From Herbidospora yilanensis (lineage in GTDB: Bacteria > Actinomycetota > Actinomycetes > Streptosporangiales > Streptosporangiaceae), in NCBI RefSeq assembly GCF_001570565.1, contig NZ_BBXE01000015.1, positions 1 through 64,000 on the forward strand: a stretch of DNA of 64,000 nucleotides, written 5' to 3'. A program made the translations under genes and the position numbers. The notes below the pieces were generated by a model that worked only from the letters and a program-made list of their open reading frames with translations, searched no databases and had not been told where the DNA came from. Of this stretch, positions 1 through 8,798 are shown in pieces. The number at the start of each line of letters is the position of its first letter. Within the stretch, counting starts at the first letter, position 1.

Positions 1-77
1 GATCATCTGATCGGGGCCTTCGGCGTTTCCGGGGTAGCCGGCCGTCCGGCCCTCTCGTTGGAAACAATGTCTTTCCC

Positions 78-102
78 AGCCCGGCCGTATGGCCGGGCTT
101 TG
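78..102. terminator. Hairpin terminator, probably bidirectional
   Basis: A perfect 9-bp stem (AGCCCGGCC at 78-86, GGCCGGGCT at 91-99) with a 4-nt loop, followed by a short T stretch. It lies just past the 3' end of the minus-strand glycosyltransferase. It could also end a plus-strand gene entering from the left; one frame has a stop at positions 8-10, but too little is visible to name a gene. Bases 1-77 hold nothing else recognisable. Confidence 0.7.
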
Positions 103-129
103 TCGTTCCATGGCCTTAGACGGCTCCGG

Positions 130-1266
130 TCAGGCGCGAGCGAGGTCGAGCAGATGGTGCGCCGCGGTCTTCGCGCCGTCGGTCCGGATCTCCCCGGCCA
201 GCCCCGCCGCGTTGCTCGCGATGTCAGGCCACAGTGCTTCGCTCAAGGCCACGGTCAGGGATTCGGCCGTCGGGACACCGGGCGGGTGCGCGATGCCGAT
301 GCTCAGCCGGTGCACCCGCTGAGCCCAGTAGTACTGGTCATACATCTGAGGAACCACCACCTGGGGCGCACCTGCCAGGGCGGCCGCCGTCGTCGACAAC
401 ACGTCCGAGCCGGGCTCGGCAGGCAGCAGGTCCGCCCAGCCCCGGGACAGGATCGCCCGCCGCCGGGTCGCCCTGGCCGCTTCGAGCATCGCCTCGGCCA
501 GCCCTCGGGGAGCGCGGATGCTGCCGAAGCCGAAGTACACCGGCGGGTCCCCGGCGTCCAGGAACGCCGACAACTCGGGAGACAGGGGCCGGTGGTCGGG
601 GAGCATCCACGCCCCGGTCTGCACGACCCCGCTGCCGGGCTCGGGCCACGGCCCGAGGGTCGGGTCGGCCGCCAGCAGGGGATGGTCGGCGAAGATGTGG
701 CCGCGTACGTCGGACACGGGGGTAAGGCCCAGGGCGGTGCGGTGGTTGTTGAGCGCGGCTGCGAAGCCGGCCGTGAAGCGGGCGGCGTCTTGGTCCCACA
801 GCGCCCGGTTGTCGCCGTCGACGGGCGGTCGGCCGGGGGAGGGGGCCGGCGAGTGGTGGACGGAGGGCAGGACGATCGGGCAGAAGGCCGTGAAGACGTA
901 TGGGATCTTCAGGACCTCGGCGACCGAGCGGGCGGCCACCTGGATGGCGGTGGCGGCCACGATGAGGTCGCAGTCCTTCGCGACCGCCATGACGGTCTCG
1001 AACTGGACCGTCACGGAGGCCTCGGCCAGGCGGCGGAGCTGCTCCGGCGACGGCGGCGTGGCGTTGGCGGGCGGAGTGGCGGCGGTCAGGGTGCGCAGCT
1101 CGGGGCCGATCGGGGTGACCGGCATGCCGAGGCTCTCGATCCAGCCTTGGAAGTCCGGTGGGACGCACAGGTGGACCTCCTGGCCGAGGGCACGGAGGTG
1201 CGTGGCGAGCGCCACCAGCGGCTGGACGTCGCCCCGTGAGCCGATGGTGGACAGCAGTACGCGCAT
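130..1266 (-). CDS. GT1/MGT-family glycosyltransferase, donor-site motif missing
   Basis: Predicted cytosolic GT-B glycosyltransferase of the UGT/macrolide-vancomycin type (378 aa), which would transfer a sugar from an NDP-sugar to a small hydrophobic acceptor. The N-terminus carries the family signature GSRGDVQPL (residues 9-17). The C-terminal half has GAPQVVVPQ followed by DQYYWAQRV, the end of the donor-binding region. The segment that normally precedes it, containing the HHGGAGT-type motif, is absent: RGWADLLPAEPGSDV runs straight into LSTTAAALAGAPQ. The protein is shorter than the roughly 400-residue members I know. The start is ATG at 1266 after GGGGGAAG. No biosynthetic partner is adjacent. 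Family assignment is firm; activity is doubtful. Confidence 0.8.
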   Translation of the reverse strand: MRVLLSTIGSRGDVQPLVALATHLRALGQEVHLCVPPDFQGWIESLGMPVTPIGPELRTLTAATPPANATPPSPEQLRRLAEASVTVQFETVMAVAKDCDLIVAATAIQVAARSVAEVLKIPYVFTAFCPIVLPSVHHSPAPSPGRPPVDGDNRALWDQDAARFTAGFAAALNNHRTALGLTPVSDVRGHIFADHPLLAADPTLGPWPEPGSGVVQTGAWMLPDHRPLSPELSAFLDAGDPPVYFGFGSIRAPRGLAEAMLEAARATRRRAILSRGWADLLPAEPGSDVLSTTAAALAGAPQVVVPQMYDQYYWAQRVHRLSIGIAHPPGVPTAESLTVALSEALWPDIASNAAGLAGEIRTDGAKTAAHHLLDLARA

Positions 1267-1805
1267 GGGTGTCTTCCCCCTGGAAGTGGTTCGGGCCACC
1301 GATTGTGAGGGGTCACGGGGGTCTTGCGGCAAGCCGGGGCGTCCGCTATAGGTTGAAAGTGGCGGGGAGTATGAGGTGCCCCCGCAGTCTTCGCCTTCGG
1401 TGCTCATTCGGGCATTCCTGCATATATGGCGCTCCGGCGGGCATGGGTAGTCCCCATGATCCACGCAATTCGTCCGGGGGATCCGGTTGGTCACGCTCTG
1501 TGGTCGAAGTTCGTTGTCCAGCGAATTGATTCGGCGCTCGAATAATCCGTTTAGCGAATGCCGCATTTCCGCCACAATGGTGCTCATCGTCGATCTGGTT
1601 ATCTGACCTTCCAGCAGGCGGAAGCTCGTCGGGTTACCCTTGAATGGCTGGTCGGTAAACGAATCTACGGTGCGGGCGCGCATGTCACGGGGCTACTGAC
1701 GACCCGCGACAAAGAGAATCCCATGTATAGGCGTGTCGAGTCGCCATAAGAGAATGGTCGGTTAGCGTCCCTTGTGTCGGGACAAACCCGGAAAGGACGA
1801 AGCCG
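1267..1805. other. 539-bp divergent intergenic region
   Basis: Lies between the divergent glycosyltransferase and sepF starts and must hold both promoters. Base composition is lower in G+C than the flanks around 1400-1440 and 1500-1750. Open frames here lack ribosome-binding sites and family similarity that I can recognise. A TATAGG hexamer near 1725 is a candidate -10 for sepF, but no convincing -35 is seen. No RNA gene recognised. Confidence 0.5.
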
Positions 1806-2189
1806 ATGGGGGCAGTGCGCAAGGTAGCGACATACCTTGGCCTGGGCGGAGCCGAGCAATATTCGGAAGAGCCCTATGGGGAAGAGGAATACGACGACGA
1901 TTGGATGCCGGCCTCCGAAAGGGCCGCGAAACGCTGGCAGCCGGCGGGCGAACCGTCGCGAATCGTGATGGTACGTCCGAGGAAGTACGACGACGCGCTC
2001 ACCGTGGGCCGTCACTTCCGCGACGGCCACACGATCGTGATGGACGTCGCGACGATGTCGACCCTGGAGGCGACCAGAATGGTCGACTTCGCGGCCGGCC
2101 TCGCCTATGGCTGTGAGGGTCGCATCGAGCGGATCGCCGACAAGGTGTTCCTGCTCACGCCGTCGAACGTCGAAGTGACCACCGCTTAA
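1806..2189 (+). CDS. SepF-like cell division protein (paralogue outside the dcw cluster)
   Basis: A 127-residue SepF/DUF552-family protein. SepF binds membrane through its N-terminus and aligns FtsZ polymers at the septum. The N-terminus MGAVRKVATYLGL resembles the SepF amphipathic membrane helix. An acidic linker (residues about 20-35) follows, then the globular SepF domain with IVMVRPRKYDDAL and the G-rich FAAGLAYGCEGRIERI core, ending in VFLLTPSNVEV. It is short for SepF, and no ftsZ or division genes are adjacent. It therefore resembles the extra SepF-like proteins of sporulating actinomycetes rather than the main copy. It is monocistronic and followed by a strong hairpin. Confidence 0.88.
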   Translation: MGAVRKVATYLGLGGAEQYSEEPYGEEEYDDDWMPASERAAKRWQPAGEPSRIVMVRPRKYDDALTVGRHFRDGHTIVMDVATMSTLEATRMVDFAAGLAYGCEGRIERIADKVFLLTPSNVEVTTA

Positions 2190-2326
2190 CGGTCACTTCG
2201 CCGAGCGGGTGGAGAGGCGACGCCGAGGCCTCTCACCACCCACCCCTCGCCGGCCCCTCCGCCGGCCGCACACGTACGTCCGTCCGACACCAGGGCATGT
2301 TCCGACCAGCCCCGACCGACCATTTC

Positions 2327-2361
2327 GACCCGGCTTGCGAAGGGATTCCGCAGGCCGGGTC
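2327..2361. terminator. Intergenic terminator between sepF-like gene and 2402-3718
   Basis: A 13-bp stem with one G-U pair: GACCCGGCTTGCG (2327-2339) pairs with CGCAGGCCGGGTC (2349-2361). It sits between two convergent genes and can serve both. Confidence 0.75.
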
Positions 2362-2401
2362 TCTCATTTCCCCGGCCTTTTCCCGGAAAATCCGGATTCG
2401 C

Positions 2402-3718
2402 TTATCCGGCGCGTGGCCCGCGCTTCAGCAGTCGTCCCACTTCGGCGACGTCGGAAATCGCCTGGTCTCGGCGTGTTCTGGCCTCACGGGCATATTCGTG
2501 CAGGGCCCAGACCGCCGATGTGGCGAGTTCGTGGAGTTCGGCGACTTGGGCGTTGACCAACGCCAGATCGGCCTTCTCCCGGCCGCGGAACCGCCACAAC
2601 AACCACGCCCCCAAAGCGCCCATTCCCACTCCGACGACCGCCAGGATCATCGAGAACACGAAACCGAGCGTGAAGACGACCAGGCCGCCGAGCGCGGCCA
2701 GATAGCCGGGCGTGGGTGAGGGCCGCCGGGGGATGTAGCCCGCCATTATGCGACGCTCCGCGTCGGCCATCGCCTCGCCGTCGGGGCCGTCGGGGCGCAG
2801 TGTGATCGAGTGGCCCAGGATCGGCAGCACCAGCGCCTCGGGCTGCTCGGCGTCGGTGCGGTCGGCGAGGTGTGCCGCGGCCGTGCTGATCGCGGGGGCC
2901 GCGACGTGGAGCGCGAGGGCGGCGAGGTAGGGGTCGGCGCCGGGCTTCAGGTCGTCGAGCAGGTGGCCGTTGAGCGAACTCAGCGGACCGTCGGCCTCGG
3001 GGGAGCCGACCAGGGCCGACAACACCGCCATCGGCTCGGTGTCGGGCCACACAGCGCGCGACTGGGGCAGCGCGCCCGTGGGCGGCGGTACGGAGGTGAT
3101 CTCCTCGCAGCGGTGCCGGAGCCTGGCCAGCCGGGCCGCGGCCTGCACGGGGCCGCCCAGCGCCGGGATCTGGGCCAGCTCGGGGAAGTCGGCCAGCGAC
3201 GGCGGGACCACCAGGCCCGGTTCGGCCGGCACGAGCGCCTTCAGCCACACGTCGTCGTCGTGGAGCACCTCGACCGCGTCGAGCTTGCGCAGCACGAAGA
3301 TCTTCCCGGCCGGACCGTAGGCGCCGCGGGCGGCGGCCAGCCACAACGCGCGCTGGCCCGCCGTCACCGGGCGCTCGGAGGAAAGGTCGCCGAAGGCGGT
3401 GCCGAGCCACGAGGCGTGGATGCGGTCGCCGTGGCCGCAGACGGCTAAGGCCAGGCACAGGAACAGCGCCGTCTTGGCGCCGTCGAGCTGGGCCGCCTCC
3501 GACAGCGGCTCCATCGCGTCGTCGCCGCTGAGGATCAGCGCCAGAGCCCGCACGGCCGGGGAGAGCCAGTAGCCCGGGACGTCGATGGCCCCGGGCGGTG
3601 GCGGTGGCGCGCCGCCGTCGGCGGTGAGGTGGACGAGCAGCGCCTCGGCGTAGCGGTGCAGCTCGGTGGCGTCGGCGCTGCCGGACGACTCCGGCAGGGC
3701 TGTTACATCCATGCTCAC
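2402..3718 (-). CDS. Uncharacterised protein with C-terminal membrane hairpin
   Basis: A 438-residue protein I do not recognise. Residues 1 to about 330 are helical, Ala/Leu-rich and soluble-looking, with no signal peptide and no nucleotide-binding motif. Near the C-terminus two hydrophobic segments (YLAALGGLVVFTLGFVFSM and ILAVVGVGMGALGAWLLW) form a probable membrane hairpin. A basic, coiled-coil-prone tail with many Arg, Glu and Leu residues follows and is probably cytoplasmic. The GTG start at 3718 is preferred because GGAG lies 7 nt upstream; an ATG two codons inside and a GTG at 3787 are alternatives. It shares orientation with argS upstream but is separated from it by 120 bp. Confidence 0.7.
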   Translation of the reverse strand: MSMDVTALPESSGSADATELHRYAEALLVHLTADGGAPPPPPGAIDVPGYWLSPAVRALALILSGDDAMEPLSEAAQLDGAKTALFLCLALAVCGHGDRIHASWLGTAFGDLSSERPVTAGQRALWLAAARGAYGPAGKIFVLRKLDAVEVLHDDDVWLKALVPAEPGLVVPPSLADFPELAQIPALGGPVQAAARLARLRHRCEEITSVPPPTGALPQSRAVWPDTEPMAVLSALVGSPEADGPLSSLNGHLLDDLKPGADPYLAALALHVAAPAISTAAAHLADRTDAEQPEALVLPILGHSITLRPDGPDGEAMADAERRIMAGYIPRRPSPTPGYLAALGGLVVFTLGFVFSMILAVVGVGMGALGAWLLWRFRGREKADLALVNAQVAELHELATSAVWALHEYAREARTRRDQAISDVAEVGRLLKRGPRAG

Positions 3719-3838
3719 GCGCTGACTCCCCCACGGCAGGTGGACGTCTGCTTTGCGTTCCGCAGACGCTCCCTTGACCGCGCCCACACTAGACGGCCGT
3801 GACCTGTTCGTGTTCTGAGGCGCGCCGATCCGTGGATT

Positions 3839-5560
3839 TCACATCCGCTCGGGCGCGGCGATCCCCAGGAGGTCGAGCCCCTGCAGCAGCACCCGGAGGG
3901 TGAGCTGCGACAGCGCGAGCCGTGACTGGCGCTCCTCCTCGGAGCCGGCCTTGAGCACCGGGCAGTTCTCGAAGAAGGTCGTGAACGCGCTGGCCAGGTC
4001 GAACAGGTAGGCGCAGAGGCGGTGAGGTTCGTTGCGCGCGCCCACCTCGGCGACGATCGGCCCGAAGCCCAGCAGTTCGAGGGCCAGGGCGCGTTCGGCC
4101 GGGTGGGTGATGACGATCGGGCCGTAGGAGGCGGCCGGGTCGTATCCGCCGCGCCGGAAGATGGAGCGGATGCGCGCGGTGGCGTACTGGAGGTAGGGGC
4201 CGGTGTTGCCGGTCAGGGCGAGCATGCGGTCGAAGTCGAAGACGTATTCGCTGTCGTGGCTGACCGACAGGTCGGCGTACTTGACCGCGCCCATGCCGAC
4301 GGCGTGGGCGATCTCGGTGCGGGTGGCCTCGTCGTAGTCGCGGTCGCCCAGGACGGCGGCGGCCCGGGTCTCGGCCTCGTCGAGGAGTTCGAGCAGCTTG
4401 ATGGACTTGCCGGCCCGGGTCTTGAACATCTTGCCGTCGCTGCCGAGCACGCTGCCGATCTGGATGTGCTCCGCCGAGACGTGGTCGGGCAGCCAGCCGG
4501 CCATCTTCGCCGAGGCGAACAACATCTGCATGTGGAGCGACTGGGTGACGCCGATGACGTAGAGGATGCGGTCGGCCTTCAGGTCCTGGACCCGGTAGCG
4601 CATGGTGGCCATGTCGGTGGTCGCGTAGCCGTAGCCGCCGTCGGATTTCCTGATCATGAACGGGAGCGGAGCGCCCTCGCGACCGGTGAAGCCGGGCGGG
4701 AAGACGCACAGCGCGCCGTCGCTGATCTCGGCGATGCCGCGTTCCTGGAGCTCGTCGCAGACCTGGGCGAGGGCGTGGTTGTACATGCTCTCACCGGCGA
4801 TGTCGTCGTCGGTCAGGGTGACGCCGAGCTGGGTGTAGACCTTGTTGAAGTAGCGGACCGTGGCGTCCATGAAGATGCGCCACAGGCGCATCGTCTCGGG
4901 GTCTTCGGCCTGCAGGGTCACCACGCGGGCGCGGGCCCTGCGGTTGAACTCGGCGTCGGTGTCGAACTTGGCGCGGGCGGCCTGGTAGTAGTCGTTGCCG
5001 TTGCCGGCTTCGAGCTGCGCGACCGCGGCCTCCTCGCCGATGTCGAGGAGGTGCTCGATGAGCATGCCGAACGGGGTGCCCCAGTCGCCGAGGTGGTTCT
5101 GCCTGACGACGCGGTTGCCGAGATGCTCCTGTACGCGGACCAGCGCGTCGCCCACGACGGTGGTGCGCAGGTGGCCGACGTGCATCTCCTTGGCGGCGTT
5201 GGGCGCGGAGTAGTCGACCACGACCGTCTTCGACGGGAGCTCGCGCGCCACGCCGAGCCGGTCGTCGGTGAGCAGGGCGCCGGCCTCGGCGGCGATCCAG
5301 GTGTCGTGGAAGCGCAGGTTGAGGAACCCCGGGCCGCTCACCTCGACGGTGCCGGGCAGGTCGAGGTTGGCGGCGATCTCCTGGGCCACATCTCGCGGCG
5401 CGCGTCGGAGTCGCTTGGCCAGGCTCATCGCGACGTTCGCCTGGTAGTCGGCGAACTGGGAGGGCCTGATCAGCGGATCCTCGGCGGCGTATTCCTGGCC
5501 GAACGCGGTGGCCAGCGCCTGCTGGACACGCTCGGCGAGCACGAGTTGTGGGTCGGTCAT
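3839..5560 (-). CDS. argS: Arginyl-tRNA synthetase
   Basis: Class I aminoacyl-tRNA synthetase that charges tRNA-Arg in the cytoplasm (573 aa, normal length). The N-terminal Add1 domain spans about residues 1-100. The HIGH-type motif is HVGH at 127-130 after SAPNAAKEM. The KMSKS-like loop is the degenerate MFKTRAG form usual in ArgRS. A C-terminal DALR anticodon-binding domain ends in the characteristic PERM. The start is ATG at 5560; a TTG two codons upstream is open but less likely. It lies 41 bp downstream of plsX on the same strand and is probably co-transcribed with it. Confidence 0.97.
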   Translation of the reverse strand: MTDPQLVLAERVQQALATAFGQEYAAEDPLIRPSQFADYQANVAMSLAKRLRRAPRDVAQEIAANLDLPGTVEVSGPGFLNLRFHDTWIAAEAGALLTDDRLGVARELPSKTVVVDYSAPNAAKEMHVGHLRTTVVGDALVRVQEHLGNRVVRQNHLGDWGTPFGMLIEHLLDIGEEAAVAQLEAGNGNDYYQAARAKFDTDAEFNRRARARVVTLQAEDPETMRLWRIFMDATVRYFNKVYTQLGVTLTDDDIAGESMYNHALAQVCDELQERGIAEISDGALCVFPPGFTGREGAPLPFMIRKSDGGYGYATTDMATMRYRVQDLKADRILYVIGVTQSLHMQMLFASAKMAGWLPDHVSAEHIQIGSVLGSDGKMFKTRAGKSIKLLELLDEAETRAAAVLGDRDYDEATRTEIAHAVGMGAVKYADLSVSHDSEYVFDFDRMLALTGNTGPYLQYATARIRSIFRRGGYDPAASYGPIVITHPAERALALELLGFGPIVAEVGARNEPHRLCAYLFDLASAFTTFFENCPVLKAGSEEERQSRLALSQLTLRVLLQGLDLLGIAAPERM

Positions 5561-5601
5561 ACACAAAGCCTAGCGACGCGCAACCGCCGTCGTCGCCAGG
5601 G

Positions 5602-6648
5602 TTACCGCCGGTCGGAGAACCACAACCGGTGGGACCTGGGGATGGCCGCGATGCGCTCGCCGACCTTGCCGACGACCCCCTCCGCGGCCAGCCGGGCGGC
5701 CAGCTCGCAGGCGGCCGCGACGCCCTTGGCGCGGGAGGAACCGTGGGCGATCACCACGCAGCCGTTGAGGCCGAGCAGGACCGCGCCGCCGTGGGCCTCG
5801 GGGTCGAGGCGTTCGTAGAGGCCGCGCAGGCGGGGACGCTGGAGGAGGCCGCCGATCCTGGCCACGGCGCTGCCGTCGACGGCCTGGCGGAGCTGGCCGA
5901 AGGCGTAGCGGACGCTGCCCTCCATGGTCTTGAGCGCCACGTTGCCGGTGAAGCCGTCGGCGACGATGACCTCGACGCGGCCCGACAGCAGGTCGTGGCC
6001 CTCGACGTTGCCGGCGAAGTGGATGCCGGGGGCGGTCTCCAGCAGTTCGTGGGCCCGTTTGACGACCTTGTTGCCCTTCTCGGCCTCGGCGCCGATGGTG
6101 AGCAGGCCGACGCGGGGGTTGTCGTGGCCGAGGGCGGTGGCGACGTAGGCGACGCCCAGGTGGGCGAACTGCACCAGCATCTCGGGCTTGGCGTCGGCGT
6201 TGGCGCCCGCGTCGAGCAGGATCGTCGGGTGGGGGACGGTGGGCAGGGCGACCGCGATGGCGGGGCGCAGCACGCCCGGCTGGGTCTTGAGGCGCAGTTT
6301 GGCGGTGGCGACGACGCCGCCCGTCGAGCCCGCCGACACGACGGCGGACGCGTCGCCCCTCCTGACGAGGTGGCAGGCGACGGCGATGCTGGAGCGAGGG
6401 CGGCGGAGGCTGGCGAGCGCGCCTTCGTCCATGGAGATCGCCTCTTCGGCGCGGACGATGGGGATCTCGGAGGCGGCGCCGTACCGGGACAGGAGGTCGT
6501 GGAGCGGGCGGGGCTCGCCGACCAGCACGACCGGGACGCCGAGCTCCCTGACGGCCGCCACGGCCCCCGCCACGATCTGTTCTGGCGCGTGGTCGCCGCC
6601 CATGGCGTCGAGCGCGACCGGCGACGATACGGCCACAGCGCCATCCAA
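5602..6648 (-). CDS. plsX: Phosphate acyltransferase PlsX
   Basis: Converts acyl-ACP to acyl-phosphate for the PlsX/PlsY route of glycerolipid synthesis; peripheral to the membrane. The diagnostic opening PVALDAMGGDHAPEQIV is present, followed by GSTGGVVATAKL and the typical LLLDAGANADAKPEML-like core, over about 348 residues (family usual 330-350). The start is uncertain: TTG at 6648 or GTG at 6636 are both in frame, and neither has a strong ribosome-binding site. In many bacteria plsX sits with rpmF and fab genes; here it precedes argS instead. Confidence 0.95.
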   Translation of the reverse strand: MDGAVAVSSPVALDAMGGDHAPEQIVAGAVAAVRELGVPVVLVGEPRPLHDLLSRYGAASEIPIVRAEEAISMDEGALASLRRPRSSIAVACHLVRRGDASAVVSAGSTGGVVATAKLRLKTQPGVLRPAIAVALPTVPHPTILLDAGANADAKPEMLVQFAHLGVAYVATALGHDNPRVGLLTIGAEAEKGNKVVKRAHELLETAPGIHFAGNVEGHDLLSGRVEVIVADGFTGNVALKTMEGSVRYAFGQLRQAVDGSAVARIGGLLQRPRLRGLYERLDPEAHGGAVLLGLNGCVVIAHGSSRAKGVAAACELAARLAAEGVVGKVGERIAAIPRSHRLWFSDRR

Positions 6649-6711
6649 TCGATCCGGGAATCTCAGTGAATGGTAGGCGGGGCGGGCTGATGCGCCGTCC
6701 GTCGGCTCGCG

Positions 6712-7275
6712 CTATCGGCGCAGATTCGAGTCCCACACCTTTCGGGACACGATGACCTTGGAGAAGGCCGCGTTGCCCGTCACCCGGATCACCGGGCCGT
6801 CGTCCTTCTCGCCGCCCGAGACGATGCGTTTGGCGAAGACCGCGTTGCCGTCGTCGATGACGTTGGCGTTGTCGGGCACCCGGATGATCACCTTGCTGAA
6901 CGCGGCGCCGATGTCGACGGTGATCTCCCGGCCGGGCAGCACGGCGTCGCTCAGGTCGATGATCAGGGCGCCGAAGCGGGCCCGGAGCCGGAGGTGGCGG
7001 CCGGGCACCCAGCGGCCGTTCTTGATGACCTTGCTGAACGCGGCGGTGATGCTCTTGCGGCCGACGTCGGCCGGGGCGGCGTTCGCGATGGTGGAGGGCA
7101 GGTCTTCGGTGATGGGGACCAGTTCGCCCACGGTGACCGCGCCATAGGTGGCCTCAAGGCGGTCGGCGTGTTCGGCCGTGGTGAGGCGGCCGGTGGCCAG
7201 GCCCTCGGCGATGATCGCCGCGACCCGGTCACGGTCGGCGTCGGAGGCGCGCTGACCTGGGTCTTCTGTTGTCAC
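6712..7275 (-). CDS. DUF1707 protein with LiaF-like C-terminal repeats
   Basis: A 187-residue protein in two parts. Residues about 8-60 match the DUF1707 module (RASDADRDRVAAIIAEGL, then RLTTAEHADRLEATYGA), a short helical domain of unknown role common in actinobacteria. The C-terminal half looks like the beta-rich domain of the cell-wall-active-antibiotic-response family. It contains the heptad AAFSKVI three times plus NAVFAKRI, suggesting stacked beta-strands. No signal peptide or membrane segment is seen. The start is GTG at 7275. The gene is divergent from the radical SAM gene. Confidence 0.85.
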   Translation of the reverse strand: MTTEDPGQRASDADRDRVAAIIAEGLATGRLTTAEHADRLEATYGAVTVGELVPITEDLPSTIANAAPADVGRKSITAAFSKVIKNGRWVPGRHLRLRARFGALIIDLSDAVLPGREITVDIGAAFSKVIIRVPDNANVIDDGNAVFAKRIVSGGEKDDGPVIRVTGNAAFSKVIVSRKVWDSNLRR

Positions 7276-7371
7276 ATGTCTCAGATTACCCCTATTCGAG
7301 ATATGTCGCGAGAGGGGAAATCATGACTACGGTCTTTACCAAATCCTGAATTCGGCTGTCGGGACGGTCCG

Positions 7372-7381
7372 ATACCGGTAT
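7372..7381. promoter_or_regulatory. Palindrome in divergent promoter region
   Basis: A perfect ATACCGGTAT palindrome lies 75 bp upstream of the radical SAM start, in the 181-bp gap between divergent genes. It could be an operator half-site pair. No regulator gene is adjacent, so this is only suggestive. Confidence 0.3.
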
Positions 7382-7456
7382 AGAGGATGCCCAGACGCCT
7401 GACAGGCCTCCTTGGTTTACACGAGATCGGAAAAACTACCGAGAAGGGAAGGCCGA

Positions 7457-8770
7457 GTGATCTTTAACGAGGGAACCCGCGGCTTCCGGGCTTACACGAC
7501 GAAACATCTCGACGACCTGCTTCGCGAGAAGGCCGGGTTCGGCGAGGAGGCGCGGTTGCGGATCCGCGCGGTGGCGACGGTGCTGCCGTTCCGCACCAAC
7601 GCCTATGTCGTCGAGGAGCTCATCGACTGGTCCGCGGTCCCGGACGACCCGATCTATCGGCTCGTCTTCCCACAAGAGGACATGCTGCCCGAAGCGGATG
7701 TCTCCCGTCTGGCGAACCTCATCAGGACGAACGCCCCGGTCAAGCAGTTGACCGCGGCGGCCAACGAGGTGCGCATGGGCCTCAACCCCCATCCGGCCGG
7801 GCAACTCGACCTGAACGTGCCCAAGATCGGCGACGAGCCGGTGCCGGGGATGCAGCACAAATATCCCGAGACCGTGCTGTTCTTCCCCAAGCAGGGGCAG
7901 ACCTGCCACGCCTACTGCACCTACTGCTTCCGGTGGGCCCAGTTCATCGGCGAGCCCGACCTGAAGTTCGCCTCCGGCGACGTCGACGCCCTCGTCGGCT
8001 ACATCCGCCGCCACCCCGAGGTGACGTCGGTGCTGTTCACCGGCGGCGACCCAATGATCATGGGAGAGCCGGTGCTGCGCCGTTACGTCGAGCCGCTGCT
8101 CGACCTGCCGCAGATCGACTCGATCCGCATCGGCACCAAGTCGCTGGCCTACTGGCCCGGCCGGTTCGTCACCGACCCCGACGCCGACGACACGCTCAAG
8201 CTGTTCGAGCAGGTGGTCAGGTCGGGCAAGAACCTCGCGTTCATGGCGCACTTCTCGCACCCTCGGGAGCTCGAACCCCAGGCGGTGGGTTCGGCGGTGC
8301 GGCGCATCCTGGACACCGGCGCCACGGTCCGGACCCAGGCCCCCCTCATCCGCACGATCAACGACGACGCGGCCACGTGGGCGCACATGTGGCGCCGGCA
8401 GAACGCGATGGGCATGGTGCCCTATTACATGTTCGTCGAGCGGGACACCGGGCCGCAGGACTACTTCGCGGTGCCCCTCGCCGACGCGTACGAGACCTTC
8501 AGAGACGCCTATGCCCAGGTCTCCGGTCTCTGCCGGACGGTCAGAGGGCCCTCGATGTCGGCCACCCCCGGCAAGGTCTGCGTCGACGGCGTGACCGAGA
8601 TCAACGGGCAGCGGGTGTTCGTGCTCCACTTCATCCAGGCCCGCGACCCCGCCCTGGTCGGCCGTCCCTTCTTCGCCCGCTACGACCCCAGGGCCGTCTG
8701 GCTGACCGATCTGCGCCCCGCGTTCGCCGACCGGTTCCCGTTCGAGTCGGCGGCTCCGGTCGCGGCCTGA
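7457..8770 (+). CDS. KamA-family radical SAM protein (lysine 2,3-aminomutase-like)
   Basis: Radical SAM enzyme (437 aa) related to PLP-dependent lysine 2,3-aminomutase. The [4Fe-4S] cluster motif CHAYCTYC places cysteines at 150, 154 and 157. A GGDPMIM stretch matches the SAM-binding GGE-type motif. Near the C-terminus TPGKVCVDG may hold the PLP lysine, but the glycine-rich PGGGGK of classical KamA is not present. It could therefore act on another substrate or have lost aminomutase activity. The GTG start at 7457 follows GGGAAGG. No lysine-degradation or antibiotic genes are adjacent, so substrate and pathway are unknown. Confidence 0.85.
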   Translation: MIFNEGTRGFRAYTTKHLDDLLREKAGFGEEARLRIRAVATVLPFRTNAYVVEELIDWSAVPDDPIYRLVFPQEDMLPEADVSRLANLIRTNAPVKQLTAAANEVRMGLNPHPAGQLDLNVPKIGDEPVPGMQHKYPETVLFFPKQGQTCHAYCTYCFRWAQFIGEPDLKFASGDVDALVGYIRRHPEVTSVLFTGGDPMIMGEPVLRRYVEPLLDLPQIDSIRIGTKSLAYWPGRFVTDPDADDTLKLFEQVVRSGKNLAFMAHFSHPRELEPQAVGSAVRRILDTGATVRTQAPLIRTINDDAATWAHMWRRQNAMGMVPYYMFVERDTGPQDYFAVPLADAYETFRDAYAQVSGLCRTVRGPSMSATPGKVCVDGVTEINGQRVFVLHFIQARDPALVGRPFFARYDPRAVWLTDLRPAFADRFPFESAAPVAA

Positions 8771-8798
8771 CCCCAAGGAGACGGAAAACAATTGCCCT

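Noticed and set aside
1..77. C-terminal end of a gene entering from the left edge
   Set aside because: Frame 1 is open and frame 2 stops at position 10, but too few codons are visible to support any call.
1558..1749. 63-codon open frame in the sepF upstream region
   Set aside because: No ribosome-binding site, no known similarity and composition unlike coding sequence here.
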